A stretch of DNA of 64,000 bases, from positions 34,199,511-34,263,510 of the forward strand of contig NC_056000.1 of assembly GCF_018446385.1 (NCBI RefSeq), read 5' to 3'. Both the position numbers and the translations under genes were made by a program. Below the pieces are notes generated by a model. The model saw only the letters and a program-made list of their open reading frames with translations. It made no database searches and was not told where the DNA came from. Positions 57,641-64,000 of this stretch are shown piece after piece; position 1 is the stretch's first letter; each line of letters starts with the position of its first letter. This DNA comes from Zingiber officinale (taxonomy: Eukaryota > Streptophyta > Magnoliopsida > Zingiberales > Zingiberaceae).

Positions 57641-59690
57641 CCTGAAATGCTTTTAAAATTAAAATAACTTTTTTTAAAACTAATTTTTAAGAAAAAAATT
57701 AAGTTAAAAATAATTTTCAAATAATTTTTCAAAAGGTTTTTATTAAAAAGGAATTTTTTAAAATAAATTTTTAAAAAAATTTTAAAATGATTTTTAAAAG
57801 TTTTTAAAATAATTTTTTAAAATAGTTTTAAAAAGTTTTTAAAATGATTTTTATTTTTTTTTAAAAATAATTTTTAAAAATGATTTTTAAAAGTTTTAAA
57901 AATAATTATTAAAGAATTTTAAAAATTAGTTTTAAAAGTTTTAATTTTTTTTTTAAAAAAAAAATTAAAATGATTTTTAAAAGTTTTTACAATATTTTTA
58001 AAATAATTTTTAAAATGATTTTTTAAAAGTTTTTGAAATATAGTTTTTAAAAGTTTATTAAAAGTTTTTAAAAATTATTTTTAAAATAATTTTTAAATTT
58101 ATTTAAAAAAAATGTTCTTAAAATGATTTTTAAAATTTTAAAAATAATTTTTAAAATTTTAAAAATAATTTTTAAAATTGTTTTTAATATGATTTTTAAA
58201 AGTTTTTAAAATAATTTTTGAAATCATTTTCAAAAGTTTTTAAAATAAATTTTAAAGTAGTTTTTAAAATGATTTTTAAAATAATTTTTCAAGAATTTTT
58301 AAAATAATTTTTTAAAGTTTTTAAAATAATTTTTAAAGAAATTTTTAAATGATTTTTAAAAGTTTTTAAAATAATTTTTAAAGTAGTTTTTAAAATGATT
58401 TTTAAAAGTTTTAAAAATAATTTTTAAAGAATTTTTAAAATGATTTTTATAATTTTTTAAAGTAGTTTTAAAAATGATTTTTAAATTAATTTTTAAAGAA
58501 TTTTTAAAATGATTTTTATAATTTTTTAAAGTAGTTTTAAAAATGATTTTTAAATTAATTTTTAAAGAATTTTTAAAATGATTTTTAAAAGTTTTTAAAA
58601 TAATTTTTAAAGTAGTTTTTTAAATGATTTTTAAAATTTTTAAAAATAATTTTCAAAGAATTTTTAAAATTATTTTAAAAAGTGTTTTTAAAATAATTTT
58701 TAAAATGATTTTTAAAAGTTTTTAAAATAATTTTAAAGGATTTTTAAAATGATTTTTAAAAGTTTTTGAATTAATTTTTAAAATGATATTTAAAATAATT
58801 TTTAAAGAATTTTTAAATTGATTTTTAAATAAGTTTTAAATAAGTTTTTAAAATGATTTTTAAAAGTGTTTAAAATAATTTTTAAAGAATTTTTATAATG
58901 ATTTTTAAAAGATTTTAAAATAATTTTTAAAAGTTTTTAAAATAATTTTTAAAATGATTTTAAAAGTTTTTAAAATAAATTTTAAATTAGTTTTTAAAAT
59001 GATTTTTAAAAATTTTTAAAATAATTTATTAATAATTTTTAAAATGATTTTTAAAGAATTTTTAAAATGATTTTTAAAAGTTTTAAGAATAAATTTTAAA
59101 ATGATTTTTAAAAGTTTTTAAAATAATTTTTGAAGTAATTTTTAAAATGATTTTTAAAAGTTTTTAAAATAATTTTTAAAGAATTTTTAAAATGATTTTT
59201 TTAAAAAGTTTTTAAAAATAATTTTTAAAGTAGTTTTTAAAATGATTTTTAAAAGTAATTTTTAAAGAATTTTTAAAGTATTTTTAAAAGTTTTTAAAAT
59301 AAATTTTAAAGTAGTTTTTAACATGATTTTTAAAATTTTTTAAAATAATTTTTAAAGAGTTTTTAAAATGATTTTGAAAAGTTTTTTAAAATAATTTTGA
59401 AAGTAATTTTTAAAATGATTTTTGAATGTTTTAAAAATAATTTTTGAAGAATTTTTAAAATAATTTTTAAAAATTTTTAAAATAATTTTTAAAATAGTTT
59501 TAAAATGATTTTTAAAAGTTTTTTAAATATTTTTTTAAAATAATTTTTATGTAAAAATAAATTTTAAAATATTTTTAAGTTAAAATAATTTTTATGTTAG
59601 AATAAATTTTAAAATAATTTTTAGGTTAAAATGATTTTTAAGTTAAAATAATTTTTAAGTTAAAATAATTTTTAAGTTAAAAACAAAGTT
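57641..59690. repeat. 2-kb rhythmic TTTTAAAA tract
   Basis: The self-complementary word TTTTAAAA recurs about every 10-12 bases, separated by short spacers (TGAT, GT, TAAT, GAAT). Longer units of about 40-45 bp can be followed. There is no coding potential. Confidence 0.8.
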
Positions 59691-59899
59691 TTTAAATTTC
59701 GAGATGTAATTTTAATTTAATTTTAAATTTAATCTTAAATTTAAATTTTATTTGAATTGAAAGATTTAATTTTGATCCTTAGTTATCTCACCCGATCTAA
59801 ATTTTCAATCAGAGAATCCTATATTTTTGTGAGATGAATTTGATTCAATTATAGGGTTTGGTCTAACTTTGTGTCTATCAAACATGCAAATATCTACTT

Positions 59900-62491
59900 T
59901 GTGTTAGAACAGAAAGTCCAGCACAGTGCCACTGATAAAAGTAAAATACTTGTTATCTTTTAATACTTCTATATAATGCCTCGGCATTTTCTTTAGCACC
60001 TTGTGTGTCAAAATCCCTAAAGTCTTGACTTTGGTATCTACTTAAGGCCTTGGCCTTTTTTCTTTCTTTTCTTTATCTGTCTTATGCTTTTCTTTATCTT
60101 TCTTATATTTTTCTTAAACCCAAAATACTGTTAGGGTATCTTTCGTATGCATCTATGAATGAAACTAACTATGTAACACATAATCATGCATAGAATACAA
60201 AAGAAATTTGCACATACAATACTTATCAAAAATCTGCACTAATGCATAACAGAAATCTGCATACTAGCTTGATAAAAATCTACATAATAGTTTAACAGAA
60301 ATCTGCATACTAAGCTTAACTAAAAATCTGCATCTTAAGCTCTAAAGCTAGTATAGGATTAATGGCTGTTCTTGTTCAACATATAGCACATAAAAACTGC
60401 ACATGCTCACAAATAACAGTAAACACAAAGCTGTAGACTGTATTCCATCACTCTTAACTAGTTTCTTAAGACTTCGTTTCACATGTATCTTTTCTTTGTG
60501 ACTTAAATTTCCACTAAACATATTTCCTGCATCTTTCTATCTTCTTTTCGTGTTTCATATCAATTTAGTTCTCTACACTTGATTCATATCATGTTTTCCA
60601 TCTTGTTGTTTATGTGTCACAATAGCATAACTCTTCAAAAGTGAAGATTGCATCTAGTTCTAATCCATCATCCTCTAGTGCAGGGCTTTTCATAAAACCT
60701 GTTACCTTTACCACCTTCACTAGCCACCTGCTGGAATTTAAAAGGAAACTAGGTGAAGCATTAACGTCAAAGGAAAACAACCTGCTAATTCTTTCTACTT
60801 CTAGATATCATAGCACCAAACATTCCAAGACCTTTAACCCTTACCTCATCGAATCCATACTAACATAAAGGAATGCGCTTACAAAACTTTATAACCAATC
60901 CTCTAACATGAACCTCAAAGCTGTGTAAACATACCAACACTAGAAATCTACAGTACTTAAAGCTTCTAACATCTCAAGAACAACTGTAAACGTTGTTGGA
61001 TCTGTAGCTCTCATATAATTGACTCTATGCTCAATTTGAGTATTTACAAGGATCTGAAAACTACAACACCACCTAAGTTAAACTTACTGGAACTTTTAAA
61101 ATTAAGACCTATGTAGAACTTGTTCATAGCTTATGTCCTAATAGAGCAACAAAATTCGAAGCTTGTAAACAACCAATATCCATCTGTCATCCTAAACTTG
61201 GTGCAAAAATCCTCAATTCACAGCAACAAGGAAAGAAAACCATAAAAGAACAACAGAATTTGGAAACTATAAAACTCCACGTGAGCCGAGCATGCATATC
61301 AAGGTCCCAACCAATTTCAAAACCTGAAGGAATCAACCTATCCTACTGCCTTGATAGTCCTTATAACAGAATCCGAACAACACAAGGAGCAAACTTCCAT
61401 CAAAGTGGCATTATCGCACACCAAACCCCTCCACAAGACACAACGTTCTCAAGTGAATCTTGTGGTTAACAGATAAATTCTCAAAACCATAGTTATGCCA
61501 GAAACAAAACCAATTCAAGTTAAATCCCTCAAGCATACATAACTATTCTATCACACAGTGCATCAACGGATTCATTCTACATCATCCTAATCTGTTCATA
61601 ATTCATTCTACATGAAGAAAGCAAGCACAACTCCAAATCAGAATCGAAACTACCCCAAATTCTATCCCAAAATCGTCGAAATCAATTTGAAAGCAAGATT
61701 TCATGCAAAGCTTCGGAAACAAGGAAAAGAACGAGGAATAAACTTCGGAACTATCCTACTGCAGGTGAGTAGCAACTTACCTATCCTTGGCCTCAAAACC
61801 GGGAAGAGGAGCTGCTAGGGTTCGGAGAAAACTCAAGTTTTCGGCTTCTTCTTGCGCCCACAGATCCTCCTCGACGATGGTGGTCGCACACGGTTGAGGA
61901 CCCGTCGGAAAAAGGCCTAGCTCCGTCGCCTTCTCTGCCCGAACCGTGGAGTCGCCGTCGTCGTCGCCGTTCGCGAGAGAGGAGGAGAGGGGTTCGGGAG
62001 TTTTAGGTCACGGGAGAAACTTAAATCCTCTCTTAACTTAGGTATTTTATTATCTAACTACTGCTTAAGTATTATTCATCCTTAATTAACACCGACCGCC
62101 ATCCCAGCTGGTCAAGCGGGTTTTGCTCGGGTCAAAGGTCTCGGCTTCGATCCCTCAGCCACGCACTTTTATTCCAATTTATTTTAAACGTTCCAACTAC
62201 TGCATATCTACATTTCACTCCATATAAGGTTAACAAAAATCGTGTATCTCAGCTGGTTGGGCTGGTCAGTTAAGACTCGGGTTCGGGTCTGTGATCTTGG
62301 GTTCAAAACCTGGCTTCAACATATATTATTTTTTTTTTCTTCTTCCTCTTGGTAAAAATACCAAACAAACTCCAAAAATTGTGTAAAAATACTCTAAAAA
62401 TTTCTAAAAATCTCTAGAATTTTTCTATAGCATTTCAAAATATTTTTGAATTATTTTTGGAGCTCAAAATGAGGAAATTTGGGTCATTACA
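59900..62491 (-). mobile_element. Probable Gypsy-type LTR, minus orientation, left edge uncertain
   Basis: The right edge reads GGGTCATTACA, i.e. TGTAATGACCC on the minus strand, a start common among Gypsy LTRs. Just inside lie AT-rich TTTCTAAAAAT-like words, then a GC-rich block (61830-61990) and a long tail of unremarkable sequence. I could not locate the other edge with certainty. AAATATCT occurs at both the proposed left side (59890-59897) and just after 62490, but it does not directly abut TG/CA ends, so it may be chance. No paired LTR is seen. Confidence 0.4.
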
Positions 62492-64000
62492 AATATCTGG
62501 GATATGGTGAGTCACCTGGACATCATTAGAGTAACCATGCTTTCGAAGTTTTCCAAATAGTCCTATCCACTAAACTTAATACAAAACCTTGGTCTAACTG
62601 GTTAGGATCTGTAAGGGGTAGCCTCGGCTAATTCCACTTAGCCAAATGCACCAAGTCGAAGCCATATCTTCCTAGACATGCATAGACTAAGCTTCCCTAA
62701 CGTACTATTATCCAAAACTTCACCAGTACCATTTGATCCTGTCCGAAAGCTAAATCAACGGACGTTGGGCACATGGCGCTCTCCGAGTCGCTGACGTGGA
62801 TCTCCGACCGGTCGTACGGTCCTCCGGCGAACCTACAAGGAAGTCGGGCCGGGAAGTGGTTTCCGGCGATGACCCTCCGACGCTCAAGTCAGGCAAAGCT
62901 CAACAAGAAAGCGGCTCCAAGAATCGTAGAATGCGTACCTCCGGCGAAGGATGAGGGCCTTTATATATGGGCTCTGGAGAAGCGGGTGCACACATACCGA
63001 GGTGTACACGTGTCCTTAGCCCATGCCCTAGTAAGGGCCTGTCAGTGAGCTTACCTGACCCCATACTGCCACAGTCCAAGCATGTCTTCGATGAGACAGC
63101 GGAATCCCCTGTCGTAAGATTTGGAGTATGGCCTAAACGTAGAACATGCTGCTGTCAGAAAAAGATGTCCCTTGTCCTTTTCCCCTTGCTCCCGGCCGGG
63201 CGTCCGGCCGGCCAGCCTCTGCCTTACGTCCGGCCGGACACCTATAGTGGTCTACTTGGGAGATTCTCGGTAATGTGCTTTGTGGGGACTGTTAGCAGTA
63301 TGCTACCTCAGGTCTTCGGCTGAGCGTGCCCTCCGCTCGGCCCTACGATCCTGTACCATGAGCGCTGGGGCCCAGCTTCCTACTGGGGCACCTTTTGCCA
63401 TCAGTTAGACATCGGTCGGCCGGCCGGGCGTTCGACCCACCCATCTCCGGTCGGTCACTTAGCCCTTTGACTTCCACGTGGCGTTGACTCCCCAGAACGG
63501 GGGTCCCCTGTTCTTACCGCCGGATCACTTGCCTCCCCTTCAAGTCTAGTCAAAGGAGGCGATTAGTCCGACTGACTGGACTGCGAGTCTAGCCGGGCGA
63601 CGCCTTCGTGCCATTATCCTCCGCTCGGCCTACTGCAGGGATGGGCTTAAGGTTAGTCAACAGCCACATTCCTTGGACCTCCTCGTAATCTGTGCCAATC
63701 TTCGACATTAAGGCTGAGCATGCGCTCATTAAATGCTTCGAATGGCTGAATGCCATGTGGCGCACTGTCGTCATCGTACGGCGGCGGCGGCGTGGTGCTT
63801 TGATGGGATCAAAGCGGTTCGTAATGAACGGTGCGATGCGAGCTTTGATTCCCGTGACCTGGATCCAACGGTGGAGGCCGCCCGGCCTCCACCCTATAAA
63901 ATCTTCGTTTTCTCATCCGTTGCCTCACTCCTTCTTTCATGTGCCCCCGGTTATCCTTCGCGTTCTAGAGCTCCGGCGATCGTGTTTTCCTGCTTCTGTC
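62492..64000. other. GC-rich LTR-like DNA to the window edge
   Basis: The part 62760-63600 is GC-rich with CCGGCCGG words. On the minus strand it has a TATATAAA box at 62959-62967, as expected of an LTR promoter in minus orientation. The last 220 bp read like a plus-strand promoter: an 11-bp-stem hairpin (63870-63893), TATAAAAT at 63895-63902 and a pyrimidine-rich leader. It may lead into a gene beyond the window. Open frames here are not supported as genes. Confidence 0.4.

Noticed and set aside
59890-62498. Solo LTR with an AAATATCT target duplication
   Set aside because: The shared 8-mer does not directly flank TG and CA ends, and AT-rich 8-mers recur by chance; only the right LTR edge is kept.
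62773-63323. Possible GC-rich coding exons near the right edge
   Set aside because: The composition, CCGGCCGG repeats and an antisense TATA box fit LTR DNA better than a gene.

Overview
This window is nuclear DNA from a flowering plant, most likely a monocot, although the sequence does not fix the species. The evidence is intron-bearing plant genes, AT-rich intergenic DNA, hAT-type MITEs and nested Copia/Gypsy LTR retrotransposons. No bacterial operons, rRNA, tRNA or CRISPR arrays were seen.

Three ordinary genes sit in a gene-bearing stretch from about 13.8 to 32.4 kb: (1) a three-exon minus-strand gene for a 214-aa membrane protein of unknown function (13788-16582); (2) a nine-exon plus-strand GH28 polygalacturonase-type gene with all four catalytic motifs (26061-29206); (3) a nine-exon minus-strand gene for the Rab geranylgeranyltransferase beta subunit (30303-32428).

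Most of the rest is retrotransposon. Element 1 (936-8189, 5-bp target duplication TTTAA) and element 2 (17740-22565, minus strand, AATTT) have paired LTRs, a tRNA-Met-type primer site and a gag gene but no pol: they are non-autonomous gag-only (TR-GAG-like) elements. Element 3 (43382-47365, ATTGG) is a relative of element 2 and is nested inside the gag zinc knuckle of a full-length but decayed Copia element (39089-52993, GAACG). That Copia in turn interrupts Gypsy-related DNA (36-39 kb and 53.0-54.2 kb). From 54.2 kb on there is a truncated LTR (element 5), then a minus-strand LTR (element 4), about 2 kb of rhythmic TTTTAAAA sequence, a probable Gypsy LTR ending at 62491, and GC-rich LTR-like DNA to the window edge. 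Three hAT-like MITEs are present; one lies within an LTR of element 2 and one about 400 bp upstream of the polygalacturonase start codon.

The most unusual signals are in the LTRs. Elements 1 and 4 carry tandem arrays of short hairpins whose outer stems differ from unit to unit yet stay self-complementary. Three LTR families share a hairpin upstream of the TATA box with covarying flanks. A module of about 73 bp is shared between the LTRs of the Copia and the region just after gag in elements 2 and 3. CAG/CTG sites appear to have turned into CG between sister LTRs, which may be an assembly artefact. All coordinates and splice sites were read by eye; no alignment or database search was run.
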